This document shows, in pieces, positions 32,080 to 39,707 of a stretch of DNA of 40,674 nucleotides (position 1 is its first letter; every line of letters begins with the position of its first letter). The DNA lies in the NCBI GenBank assembly GCA_026417575.1, contig JAOACZ010000025.1, positions 1 through 40,674 on the forward strand, given 5' to 3'. The position numbers and the translations under genes were made by a program. The notes beneath the pieces were generated by a model that was not told where the DNA came from, searched no databases, and worked only from the letters and a program-made list of their open reading frames with translations. Source of the DNA: a bacterium (GTDB lineage: Bacteria > Auribacterota > UBA3054 > JAPLST01).

Positions 32080-32127
32080 CAATCATCATTTTTTGTCGTG
32101 TGCAGGCGACAATTTCTGTCAAATGAA
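32080..32127. repeat. Non-coding repeat, copy C (inverted relative to A and B)
   Basis: Read on the minus strand it begins TTCATTTGACAG, contains TTGTCG-N8-CGACAA and an A-run, and ends TGATGATTG. It matches copy A (13592-13638) at about 39 of 48 aligned positions, with the hairpin stem kept (TGTCG/CGACA in A, TTGTCG/CGACAA here). Confidence 0.6.
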
Positions 32128-32469
32128 AACCATCCGTTGTGCTTCAGTATGATTGACGTCGCCCAGCCACGTGCGGCCCGCGCGGCGCGGGTGCGCGCGC
32201 ACTGGTACATGGGTGTGAGCTCGGTCCTCGCAGCGCGAAGACGTGCTGTGCAGGCAGGTGAAAGAGTGACGACATCGCGGTGATGTCGTGTAATGTTGTG
32301 TGCGTTGCAAAAACATCTGGGCGCCGCGCCGCCACACAGATCCAGCATGGCGATCGCATTCACGCAAAGAGCATTGCCACAGGGCCGCGTCGCGCGAGCC
32401 CGTGCGATGCAGTTATGAAAAGAAAAGCGCACCTGGCGCGTGGCTAGGCTGGCGAAAAGGCTTTCGAGT

Positions 32470-32478
32470 TGGTATAAT
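32470..32478 (+). promoter_or_regulatory. Extended -10 promoter for the PEP-CTERM metallopeptidase
   Basis: TGG TATAAT, 45 nt before the ATG at 32524. The -35 is weak (TGGCGA at 17 nt). Confidence 0.6.
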
Positions 32479-32523
32479 GTGAGTAGAGGCAATAAATACC
32501 TTTTCTTAACAACGGGAGCACCG

Positions 32524-35073
32524 ATGCGTACGTCCGTCACTGCCTTTTTTCTCGTAACTGTCGCCTTCGCGTGGCCGCTGCGCGGCTCCACGGGGAATGA
32601 CACGTTTGCCAACGCTACTCAGCTTGTAACGAGTAATGCGCTCCTGCGCGGTACGAATACTCTGGCAAGCGCCGAACCAGGCGAGCCCGCCCACAGCCCG
32701 GCCGGTGCGCTGCACTCCCTCTGGTGGCGTATTCAGTTCGGCGCTCATGGCTTTCTGACCTTACGTGCCGAGGGCAGTTCCTTCGATCATGTCATCGCCG
32801 TCTACACCGGCGCGACATTGCAGACGTTGGTTTCGTTGGGCAGCACGCTCGGCACGGCTGAAGCGTGCCGTGTCACGGTGCGCCCGGGCGCGGTGTACTT
32901 CATCGCCATTGACAGTGTGACAACCGGCGTCACGGGGAGCGCACGCGTCCTCTGCCTATATGATCAGTTTTTCACCCACGATTATGATCTCGCGGTCGGC
33001 TGGATCCGGCGCGAACCATGCATACCATTTGTGTGGGGCAGCACCGATGCGACACGCGAGGGCTGGCCCGCACCCGGGCAGCTTGTCACCTGGCGCGCTT
33101 TCGTGAAGAATTGGTTCTCGAATGCCATCCCCAATGTTTCCTACCGCTGGTTCCTCGATGGTTCAAATGTCGCCAGTGGCACTGTTACCCTCGCCCCGAA
33201 AGCCTATACGGAACTCACCTATCAATGGCCGTGGGAGTTTGCCCGCCACGAGTTGACACTTTTTGTTGACGACGAAAATGCTATCGCGGAGCAGTCCGAG
33301 TTAAATAATCGCCTCACGATTTACACCGATGCCCTGAGCGTAGGTTTCTGGGTCGAACGCTCACTCTACAACTATTTTCATCAGTATCAGCGCAACCTTG
33401 CGATCGGTGCGAACGGGTGGGAAGATTGGGCGCAACGCCACATAACGCGCTGGAATCAAATGTTCGAGAGGGCGTGTTATCCGGAGACGCCCAGCGGGGT
33501 GTACGATCGCGTGCGCTTGGACCAACTGCACGTCGTGCACGATGGTGCGTTGCCGCTCAATGGAGGCTTGCCCAGCAATAATCCCGACGCAACTAACCGC
33601 ACAATTGATCTGCAGTGGGGCTTCAATAACCAGTTACAAAGCATGTACAGCAGCATCTCAACCGTCAGTGACAGCAATCCATTCTACTTCGAAGATTCGC
33701 TCTTGCACGAGCTGGGCCATGCGCGCTACTTGATTGACACCTATGGCTTTAATTATCATTCCAGGCCAGAATGGAGCAATACACTGCTCACGGTCCATGG
33801 CGCTTTAGCGCTCGACACGCCCTACCTTCCGCGGATTGGGGACGATTCGGTGTATCGTCCTGATTGGTACAATGAAGTCGGCTACGGCCTGATGTCCGGC
33901 CCGAAAACGTTGGTCGATCGGTACAGTGCTGCCGCCTTGAATTTGATCGCCGGCCGGCGCGCGACTCACGGCAACATGAACAGCCCTGGTAACATTGGCG
34001 TGTACCTGCAGGACTTGCCAAGTAAGAACGTCGTTACCATCTGTGATGGCTATGGTCGCCCGCTTTCCAATGCAACGGTGAAGATCTATCAAGCGCGCAG
34101 CATGCCCGCATGGTATGGGAAAACGTACCTGAGCACGCCTGATCTTGTCCTGACAACTGATAGTGACGGGCGTGTGAATCTCGGCCGTTGTCCCTTCAGC
34201 TCTGACGGTTTCATTACTCATACTTACGGATTGTCCGAGGGCGTCGCGGTGGTGCAGGTCGAGCTGGGAGACCACGTCGGCTTTGACTTTCTGTGCGCGA
34301 TGGAGTTCAATCTCGCCTTCTGGCGCGGCCAGACGCAGACTGCTTTGTACCAAGTTTGTGTTGGGCTGATCAGCACCTCTACATACGGCATTGCGAAGAT
34401 TGTTCCGCCGGATGGTTACACCCTGCCGCGCCCTCTGGTGCAGTGGCCCCATGTGCGCGTTGTTCTTTCTGGGCCGCAGAATGCGCAGAGCGTTACGGTG
34501 AACGGTCTGCCTGCCACCTACAGCTGGGGCAAATGGGAACGACAAAATCTCCCCTTGCAGCGCGGCACAAATACTGTCACTGTGATTGCTACCTGGGCTG
34601 GCGGCATCAGTATTACACAAACCGTTTCGTACTATCGCTTCGATACGCGCCCGCCGGAGATAGGCCGCGAGGCGCTCCTCTTTCCCGCACCCGGCACGCG
34701 TCTGGTGCCCGACGAACAAGTGTACGTTCGGTGGATCACTCTTCGTCTGAATGACGATGGGGATGACACGAGTGTCACGATCAGCCGCGCAAGTGTGGTT
34801 GAGCTGAGTAGCACGCAAGAAGTCGCCCTGATTGGGCAGAATTTGAGCAACAGTGGTTCGCGGCTCTGGAGGGTGCCTTCGCTGCCTGTCGACACACCCT
34901 TGGCGGTACGCTTTATCGTTCGCGACAGTGCTGGCAACGCAGCGGAGCGTGTGTTTACAGACAATCCGTTTACTGCGGTTCCTGAGCCGCTTGGCGTGGC
35001 GGCTCTGCTGGTCCTGGTGCTTGCGTGCCGCCGCGTGGAAGGGTGGTGCGCAGAAACACATCGAGCCGCTTGA
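32524..35073 (+). CDS. Secreted PEP-CTERM HExxH metallopeptidase-like protein
   Basis: The 849-residue protein starts at the ATG at 32524 with GGGAG 5 nt upstream. A signal peptide (MRTSVTAFFLVTVAFAWPLRG) is followed by a domain with NDTFANATQLV and FDHVIAVYTG resembling PPC-like beta-sandwiches. A CARDB-type domain follows (about 160-280, SYRWFLDGSNVASGTVTLAP and AIAEQSELNNRL). The middle region carries SLLHELGHARYLIDTYGF with H395-E396-x-x-H399, a zinc-peptidase motif; the third ligand is not certain. The C-terminal part contains beta-rich domains (SVTVNGLPATYSWG). A PEP-CTERM tail (VPEPLGVAALLVLVLACRR) follows, extended by about 12 residues beyond the Arg pair. The last 104 bp are antisense to the hydrolase gene. 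Export and exosortase sorting are expected; the substrate is unknown. Confidence 0.82.
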   Translation: MRTSVTAFFLVTVAFAWPLRGSTGNDTFANATQLVTSNALLRGTNTLASAEPGEPAHSPAGALHSLWWRIQFGAHGFLTLRAEGSSFDHVIAVYTGATLQTLVSLGSTLGTAEACRVTVRPGAVYFIAIDSVTTGVTGSARVLCLYDQFFTHDYDLAVGWIRREPCIPFVWGSTDATREGWPAPGQLVTWRAFVKNWFSNAIPNVSYRWFLDGSNVASGTVTLAPKAYTELTYQWPWEFARHELTLFVDDENAIAEQSELNNRLTIYTDALSVGFWVERSLYNYFHQYQRNLAIGANGWEDWAQRHITRWNQMFERACYPETPSGVYDRVRLDQLHVVHDGALPLNGGLPSNNPDATNRTIDLQWGFNNQLQSMYSSISTVSDSNPFYFEDSLLHELGHARYLIDTYGFNYHSRPEWSNTLLTVHGALALDTPYLPRIGDDSVYRPDWYNEVGYGLMSGPKTLVDRYSAAALNLIAGRRATHGNMNSPGNIGVYLQDLPSKNVVTICDGYGRPLSNATVKIYQARSMPAWYGKTYLSTPDLVLTTDSDGRVNLGRCPFSSDGFITHTYGLSEGVAVVQVELGDHVGFDFLCAMEFNLAFWRGQTQTALYQVCVGLISTSTYGIAKIVPPDGYTLPRPLVQWPHVRVVLSGPQNAQSVTVNGLPATYSWGKWERQNLPLQRGTNTVTVIATWAGGISITQTVSYYRFDTRPPEIGREALLFPAPGTRLVPDEQVYVRWITLRLNDDGDDTSVTISRASVVELSSTQEVALIGQNLSNSGSRLWRVPSLPVDTPLAVRFIVRDSAGNAAERVFTDNPFTAVPEPLGVAALLVLVLACRRVEGWCAETHRAA

Positions 35074-35875
35074 AGTAGTCGTCGCCAGTCACGTCCAGGA
35101 TATCGTTGTGCCCGGCGCCCTCCACCCACCATGCTTGTTTTGGCGCGCGGATGGCGGCATAGAGTGTGCGTCCATGCCAGGGGCGTACAATCCAATCGGC
35201 CGTGCCGTGAATTAGGAACACCGGGCACGTGATCTGTGCCACACGTGGCAGCGAGCAAAATTTGTCGCCGGGAAAAAGTGGGATCCGTGTGAGCACACGG
35301 TAGGCACTCACAAAGGTGCTCTCCAAGATCGCTGCAGCCGGCCGGCAGGTTAGCGCCAGGTGAACGGCGACGGCGCCGCCAAGCGAGCGGCCATGCACGA
35401 CGATGCGCGTCGGTGGAATGCCAAGCTGATTCGTGAGATAGGCAAATGCTGCTTCAGCGTCGGCATAGGTATTTGCCTCAGTCGGGCGGCCCGTGCTTAA
35501 ACCGTAACTGCGGTAGTCATACGCGAACACGCCGTAGCCTAGTTCATGGATCCGCGCAAATAACGGGCGGAGCATTCCAATGTCTTCAGCGTTGCCGTGC
35601 ACGTAGAGGAGGGTTGGGCGATCCTCTTTTGCAGGAAAATACATTGCCGCGATCCGCGTGCCGTCACGGGCGTTGAAAAAGAGCACGCCTGGATCATGCG
35701 CCGCGTAGCTCGCGCGCGGTGGCTGAAAGATCAGCCAGTAGGGAAACGCAATTGCCACAACTGCCAACACGATGTACGCAAGGGCAAGTGAGCGAAGCAC
35801 CCGCCACGATGAGTACGCGCCTCCGAGAAGCGCGCGCCGTGCACGCGCTGTGCGCCACGCTTTCCCGGCGCTCAC
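34970..35875 (-). CDS. Membrane-anchored alpha/beta hydrolase (ABHD17/S33-like)
   Basis: A 301-residue protein starting at GTG 35875, overlapping the thiE stop (GTGA). One N-terminal membrane helix (LRSLALAYIVLAVVAIAFPYWLIF, split here at about 28-51) anchors it. The serine-hydrolase fold shows LLYVHGNAEDIG (oxyanion segment), VVHGRSLGGAVA with nucleophile S164, HGTADWIV with D227 and GAGHNDI with H256, a complete catalytic triad. The family hydrolyses esters or thioesters of varied lipids and peptides. It is the last gene of the thi operon and converges on the PEP-CTERM peptidase with 104 bp of 3' overlap. A thiamine role is not evident; it is probably carried along by the operon. Confidence 0.85.
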   Translation of the reverse strand: MSAGKAWRTARARRALLGGAYSSWRVLRSLALAYIVLAVVAIAFPYWLIFQPPRASYAAHDPGVLFFNARDGTRIAAMYFPAKEDRPTLLYVHGNAEDIGMLRPLFARIHELGYGVFAYDYRSYGLSTGRPTEANTYADAEAAFAYLTNQLGIPPTRIVVHGRSLGGAVAVHLALTCRPAAAILESTFVSAYRVLTRIPLFPGDKFCSLPRVAQITCPVFLIHGTADWIVRPWHGRTLYAAIRAPKQAWWVEGAGHNDILDVTGDDYFKRLDVFLRTTLPRGGTQAPGPAEPPRQAAQEPQ

Positions 35876-36525
35876 GTCGCACCTGGAATGCGCGCACGCA
35901 GCGCCCGCACCGCTGCGACCATGTCGTCCGCCTGCGTCACAGCCGTGATGACCGCTACGCGCCGCGCGCCTGCCGCTACCACCTCGTCAATGTTGTCTAA
36001 CTTAATCCCCCCCATGACCGTGAACGGAATGTGCAGATGCGGCGCGATGGTGCGAATCGCTTCTGGCCCCAGGGCGGCACTGTGTTCCTTCGTGGCGGTG
36101 GCAAAAATGGGGCCGATGTTCACGTAATCGGCCCCACCAGCCTGAGCGTCCAACGCCTGCTCAAGAGAATGCGTCGAGCGCCCGATGATCAAGTCGGGTG
36201 CAAGCCGACGTGCTGCTTCCAAAGGCAAGTCATCTTGTCCCAGATGCACTCCGTCCGCGTCTACAGCTAAAGCAATGTCAAGATGATCATTAATGATCAG
36301 GAGCACGCCAGCCGCACGCGTACGCTCACGGAAACGCTGTGCCATAGCATAGAAGGCACGTGGGCTGGCCTCCTTGTCGCGAAGCTGAATCAGGCGCCCG
36401 CCTCCTGCGATTACTGCCTCGAGCACTTCGTCGTTGCTGCGCCCACGCGAGAGCGGCGCACAGGTGACCACGTACAAATCCGGTGCCGCAAACCGTGCGA
36501 GCCGTTCGGCTTTCTTGCTTGTCAT
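35872..36525 (-). CDS. thiE: Thiamine-phosphate synthase
   Basis: The 217-residue TIM-barrel enzyme joins HMP-PP and thiazole phosphate carboxylate to thiamine phosphate. Characteristic segments are LYVVTCAPLSRGRSNDEVLEAVIAGGGRLIQLRDKEAS, LLIINDHLDIALAVDADGVHLGQDDLP, IIGRSTHSLEQALDAQAGGADYVNIGPIFATATK and the phosphate-binding VMGGIKLDNIDEVVAAGARRVAVITAV. All main motifs are intact. Its ATG overlaps the thiH stop by 4 bp (36522-36525), and its stop overlaps the GTG of the hydrolase. It completes the thiazole-coupling part of the operon. No thiC, thiD or thiM is in the window. Confidence 0.95.
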   Translation of the reverse strand: MTSKKAERLARFAAPDLYVVTCAPLSRGRSNDEVLEAVIAGGGRLIQLRDKEASPRAFYAMAQRFRERTRAAGVLLIINDHLDIALAVDADGVHLGQDDLPLEAARRLAPDLIIGRSTHSLEQALDAQAGGADYVNIGPIFATATKEHSAALGPEAIRTIAPHLHIPFTVMGGIKLDNIDEVVAAGARRVAVITAVTQADDMVAAVRALRARIPGAT

Positions 36526-37688
36526 GAGCCCGTTGCCAGGTAAGTGACATCCCAGTCTTTCCAGACTGGGTCGTAGCCAGCGGCACGAATCGCCGCTGCC
36601 ACTTCGGCGGCACTGCGCGTGTCCATAACATCAAATTGCTCGCCTGCCTCGTAGGTGTGTGAGTAGCCGGAGGGGCAGGTGCGGCTCGCCGCGCTCATTT
36701 GAGTGATGCCAAGGGGAAGTAGTCGATCACGTAAATGTGCCGGCTCGCGCGTGGACAAGACCAAGTGCGCATCCGGAAAGACCAACCGGAATGCGCAGAT
36801 GATTTGCGCAAGTCCGCGATCGGGCAGGGGATGGGGCGGTGTAAAGCCACCCGCCGCTCCACGCAGCCGCGGAAACGAAATGCTTACCTGTGTCTTCCAG
36901 TAGTGCACAGTGAGAAACGCTGCGTGCATCCCTGCGCACCACGCGTCCACGCGCCAGTCGCTTAGCCCGTAGAGCGGGCTTAATCCCACCTTGCGGATCC
37001 CTGCACGTGCTGCCCGCTCTAGCGTCCCCACGCGCCAGTCGTAATCACGTTTCGGCCCGCCCAGGTGCACGTCCGCGTAGGTCTTCGGGTCGTATGTTTC
37101 CTGATAGCACGTCACCCCGTCCACACCTGCGGCAATCAGTTGAGCATACTCTTCCGTGCGCAGCGGTTTCACCTCCACGCTGATGGATGCAAACAGGGTT
37201 CGCAACCGCCTTACCAGCTCGACTAAGTAGTCCACGGTGGCGTAGCGCTGATGCTGGCCACTCACAAGCAACACATGGCGAAAACCCATCTCATGGAGAA
37301 GCCGGCTCTCTGCCTCGGCTTCTTCGACGCTCAGAGCTAGGCGAGGAACATCATTGCGTGCGTTGAACCCGCAGTATGCGCACAGATTCTGACAGTAGTT
37401 ACTGACGTACAGGGGTACGTACAATACCACCACTCTACCAAATCTCTGCAAGGTCAGACTGCGTGCCAAGCGCGCGATCTGTTCCAGGCGCATATCCGCT
37501 GCTGGGGACAGCAAGATACGCAAGTCCCCTACCTCCCAAGCCCCCTTCGCTAAGCAGGCGTCCACCTCCGCCACCGGCACTGCCTGCAAGGCCTCCTGCA
37601 GTCGTGCCCAGCCCCCTCGTTCCACCAGCGGCCCGATCACTTCTGCGAACGTCCGCGCCCTTTTAATCTTCTCCCCAAGCTCTGTCAT
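36522..37688 (-). CDS. thiH: 2-iminoacetate synthase (tyrosine lyase)
   Basis: A 388-residue radical-SAM enzyme that splits tyrosine into p-cresol and dehydroglycine for the thiazole ring. The iron-sulfur motif is YCQNLCAYCGFNAR (C99, C103, C106). RHVLLVSGQHQRYATVDYLVELV, QETYDPKTYADVHLGGPKRDYDWRVGTLERAARAGI and VSISFPRLRGAAGGF are typical of ThiH. Presence of ThiH rather than glycine oxidase ThiO indicates the oxygen-independent thiazole route and fits an anaerobic or facultative host. Its ATG overlaps the queH stop by 4 bp (37685-37688). Confidence 0.95.
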   Translation of the reverse strand: MTELGEKIKRARTFAEVIGPLVERGGWARLQEALQAVPVAEVDACLAKGAWEVGDLRILLSPAADMRLEQIARLARSLTLQRFGRVVVLYVPLYVSNYCQNLCAYCGFNARNDVPRLALSVEEAEAESRLLHEMGFRHVLLVSGQHQRYATVDYLVELVRRLRTLFASISVEVKPLRTEEYAQLIAAGVDGVTCYQETYDPKTYADVHLGGPKRDYDWRVGTLERAARAGIRKVGLSPLYGLSDWRVDAWCAGMHAAFLTVHYWKTQVSISFPRLRGAAGGFTPPHPLPDRGLAQIICAFRLVFPDAHLVLSTREPAHLRDRLLPLGITQMSAASRTCPSGYSHTYEAGEQFDVMDTRSAAEVAAAIRAAGYDPVWKDWDVTYLATGS

Positions 37689-38245
37689 GCGCTTTGGCGA
37701 TGACGCTTTTGACTAAACTCACATCCGCAGTATTCCTGCCGGTAAAAGTGATGTTGCCGCGCACGCGCCGTGCTGCGTGCATACCCGTCCTGTTTTTTGA
37801 AATCAAGCGGCAAAAAGTTTGCAAAGCGCTGCCCTACAGCAAAAATTTTCTCTGTTGCTTTGTGCGGGCTCACTGTCAACGTGGTGGTAAACGCGTCAAA
37901 CCCGTGCTGCGCGGCGTACTCCCCGGCCCGTCGAAGGCTAAACGCAAAGCAAGCGACGCAACGCGCCCCGCGCTCCGGCTCGTCCTCTAAGCCTCGCACG
38001 TGCTCGAGCCATGCCGTATGGTCATACTCGTCTTCAATCAATTCAAGGTGGTAGATACTCACCAGTCGCCGCACGTGCTGGAGTCGCACCAAGTACTCAT
38101 CGCGTGGCGCGATGTTCGAGTTAGAGAAAAACAGTGTAACACGATACTGCTGCTGGAGCAGTTCAATTGGGTGCGGCGCGCACGGCGCACAACACACATG
38201 AAGGAGTACCGAAGCGCGCGACTGAGGAGTTGGCACGTTGTTCAT
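37685..38245 (-). CDS. queH: Epoxyqueuosine reductase QueH (DUF208)
   Basis: The 186-residue protein is a QueH-type epoxyqueuosine reductase, which converts epoxyqueuosine to queuosine at tRNA position 34. The family cysteines are visible: [12 protein letters not shown] (C18, C19, C22), [19 protein letters not shown] (C96, C99), and a C-terminal CGCEFS pair (C173, C175). [17 protein letters not shown] and [11 protein letters not shown] are further QueH blocks. QueH is the iron-sulfur alternative to the cobalamin enzyme QueG. The gene is inserted between thiG and thiH and overlaps each by 4 bp, so it is translated with the thiazole genes. Other queuosine genes are not seen. Confidence 0.93.
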   Translation of the reverse strand: MNNVPTPQSRASVLLHVCCAPCAPHPIELLQQQYRVTLFFSNSNIAPRDEYLVRLQHVRRLVSIYHLELIEDEYDHTAWLEHVRGLEDEPERGARCVACFAFSLRRAGEYAAQHGFDAFTTTLTVSPHKATEKIFAVGQRFANFLPLDFKKQDGYARSTARARQHHFYRQEYCGCEFSQKRHRQSA

Positions 38246-39021
38246 TGGGTAGCCTCCAGAAAGCCTGTCAGCGGGCTCGACGCCGTCGCGAGGAACTGTT
38301 CACGTCCGAGCCCCGCACGATACGCCTCACGCCCTGCTTCGACTGCCTTGCGGAACGCGGCCGCCATCGCCACCGGATCGCCTGCAACCGCAATTGCCGT
38401 GTTCACCAAGACCGCGTCCGCGCCCAGTTCCATCGCTTCCGCCGCGTGTGAAGGCGCCCCTAAGCCCGCATCCACGACTACCGGCACGCGCGCCTGCTCG
38501 ATAATAATCTGCAGCGCATCGCGCGTGCGTAAGCCCCGGTTGCTCCCAATGGGCGAACCCAGCGGCATCACCGTCGCTGTCCCAACCTCTTCTAGCCGCT
38601 TCGCCAACACCGGATCAGCATTAATGTAGGGTAAAACAATGAACCCTTCTTTCACCAAGATCTCTGCCGCCCGCAGCGTTTCCACAGGATCTGGCAACAA
38701 GTAACGTGGCTCGGGTGTCACCTCCAATTTCACCCACGCGCCGCACCCGGCCGCACGCGCCAAACGTGCTAAGCGTACCGCCTCCTCCGCCGTGCGCGCA
38801 CCCGACGTATTGGGCAACAATGTGTAGCGCCGCCGGTCAATCACGCTCAGTAAGTCATCTTGCGGATTGTGTATGTCCACCCGGCGCAACGCCACAGTCA
38901 CAATTTCGGTCCCCGACGCTTCGAGTGCCGCGCGTAATACCGCCGTCGAGGCAAATTTGCCTGTCCCGACGAGTAGCCGTGACGTAAATGCACAGCCGGC
39001 TATGACTAATCTATCATCCAT
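38242..39021 (-). CDS. thiG: Thiazole synthase ThiG
   Basis: The 259-residue barrel forms the thiazole phosphate carboxylate from deoxyxylulose 5-phosphate, ThiS-thiocarboxylate and dehydroglycine. The N-terminal [57 protein letters not shown] (Schiff-base K98), [33 protein letters not shown] and [31 protein letters not shown] are all typical. It starts 32 bp after thiS and overlaps queH by 4 bp. No strong Shine-Dalgarno is seen before its ATG. Confidence 0.97.
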   Translation of the reverse strand: MDDRLVIAGCAFTSRLLVGTGKFASTAVLRAALEASGTEIVTVALRRVDIHNPQDDLLSVIDRRRYTLLPNTSGARTAEEAVRLARLARAAGCGAWVKLEVTPEPRYLLPDPVETLRAAEILVKEGFIVLPYINADPVLAKRLEEVGTATVMPLGSPIGSNRGLRTRDALQIIIEQARVPVVVDAGLGAPSHAAEAMELGADAVLVNTAIAVAGDPVAMAAAFRKAVEAGREAYRAGLGREQFLATASSPLTGFLEATQ

Positions 39022-39053
39022 GGTATTCTCGCCACATGTGTCACAGTTACGCC

Positions 39054-39260
39054 TTAACCGCCCCCCACAAACCGCACCAGCTCTACCCGATCATCCCCCT
39101 TGAGAACAGTCGTAGCGTAGGCCTCGGGCAGCACGATTTGACCTGACACCTCTGCTACTAGCGGCGCTTGTTCCAACCCAAGCAATGCCAGCAATTCAGC
39201 GAGAGTGAGAGTATCCGGAACTTCACGTGGCGTGCCATTCACCACGACCCTCATGGCCAT
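39054..39260 (-). CDS. thiS: Sulfur carrier protein ThiS
   Basis: The 68-residue ubiquitin-like sulfur carrier ends in FVGGG, providing the C-terminal Gly-Gly that is adenylated and thiocarboxylated (one extra Gly compared with most homologues). The core is [60 protein letters not shown]. Two Met codons are possible starts (39260 and 39254); GGGGA lies about 3 and 9 nt upstream respectively, so the second may be used. It is the first gene of the operon, with an ideal promoter about 40 bp upstream and no TPP riboswitch in the short leader. Confidence 0.93.
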   Translation of the reverse strand: MAMRVVVNGTPREVPDTLTLAELLALLGLEQAPLVAEVSGQIVLPEAYATTVLKGDDRVELVRFVGGG

Positions 39261-39301
39261 TGTCCCCAGGCGGGGTTAGCTTGCTTCTTAACATCATTTT
39301 C

Positions 39302-39330
39302 ATTGTAGCACACCTCCGCATGGCTGTCAA
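39302..39330 (-). promoter_or_regulatory. Promoter of the thiS-thiG-queH-thiH-thiE operon
   Basis: Minus strand TTGACA, 17 nt, TACAAT. Only about 36 nt lie between the expected +1 and thiS, too short for a TPP riboswitch. Confidence 0.82.
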
Positions 39331-39602
39331 ACGCCTGACACCATGGAAAAAGAGATGCGGTGACGCTAGTAGGGGCCAGGTAGCGTCTTTCCTCCAATAA
39401 CGCCTCGGCGTACAATTTTGTTCCAATTCCACAAGATCAGAAGGGTGCTGAGCCCAGATCACCGTGAAACATATAAACATACACCAACGCGTCCCACGTG
39501 CCTCACAGCGTACGGGGTCTAACCGCTTAAAAAAAAGCTGCTGGCGGCGTCTCATCAAATGTGTGACACCGTTTAGCAGCCTCACGACGGCAGTTCCTAT
39601 TT

Positions 39603-39611
39603 TGTTATAAT
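39603..39611 (+). promoter_or_regulatory. Extended -10 promoter for the GspK-like gene
   Basis: TGT TATAAT, about 80-95 nt before the possible ATG starts. The -35 is not recognisable. Confidence 0.55.
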
Positions 39612-39707
39612 TTGTCCTAATCAGGTGCGCACTTTGTGCTGGAAGCAAGGTTGGCGAAACGATAGCATAAAGTTATACAGGTCCTTAAGAAGATGAGGGT
39701 GAGTTGC

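Larger units (their letters stand above)
31720..32523. other. 800-bp gene-free region with repeat copy C and a hairpin
   Basis: I see no credible gene; frames on both strands are short and lack conserved motifs. It includes the inverted third repeat copy (32080-32127) and a perfect hairpin ACGACATC-GCGGT-GATGTCGT (32269-32289). An extended -10 lies before the next gene (32470-32478). Base composition at 31740-32010 is somewhat lower in GC than the surroundings. Confidence 0.5.
39261..39692. other. Divergent intergenic region between thiS and the GspK-like gene
   Basis: It holds the thi promoter, an extended -10 for the GspK-like gene and an inverted GCTGCT/AGCAGC pair flanking about 32 nt (39537-39580). 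No gene seen. Confidence 0.5.

Noticed and set aside
33805-35061. Minus-strand frame of 418 codons opposite the PEP-CTERM metallopeptidase
   Set aside because: No motifs, no start signals; the plus-strand gene has a signal peptide, zinc motif and sorting tail.
39223-39648. Minus-strand frame of 141 codons covering the thiS promoter
   Set aside because: It overlaps the ideal thi promoter and thiS itself and has no recognisable domain.
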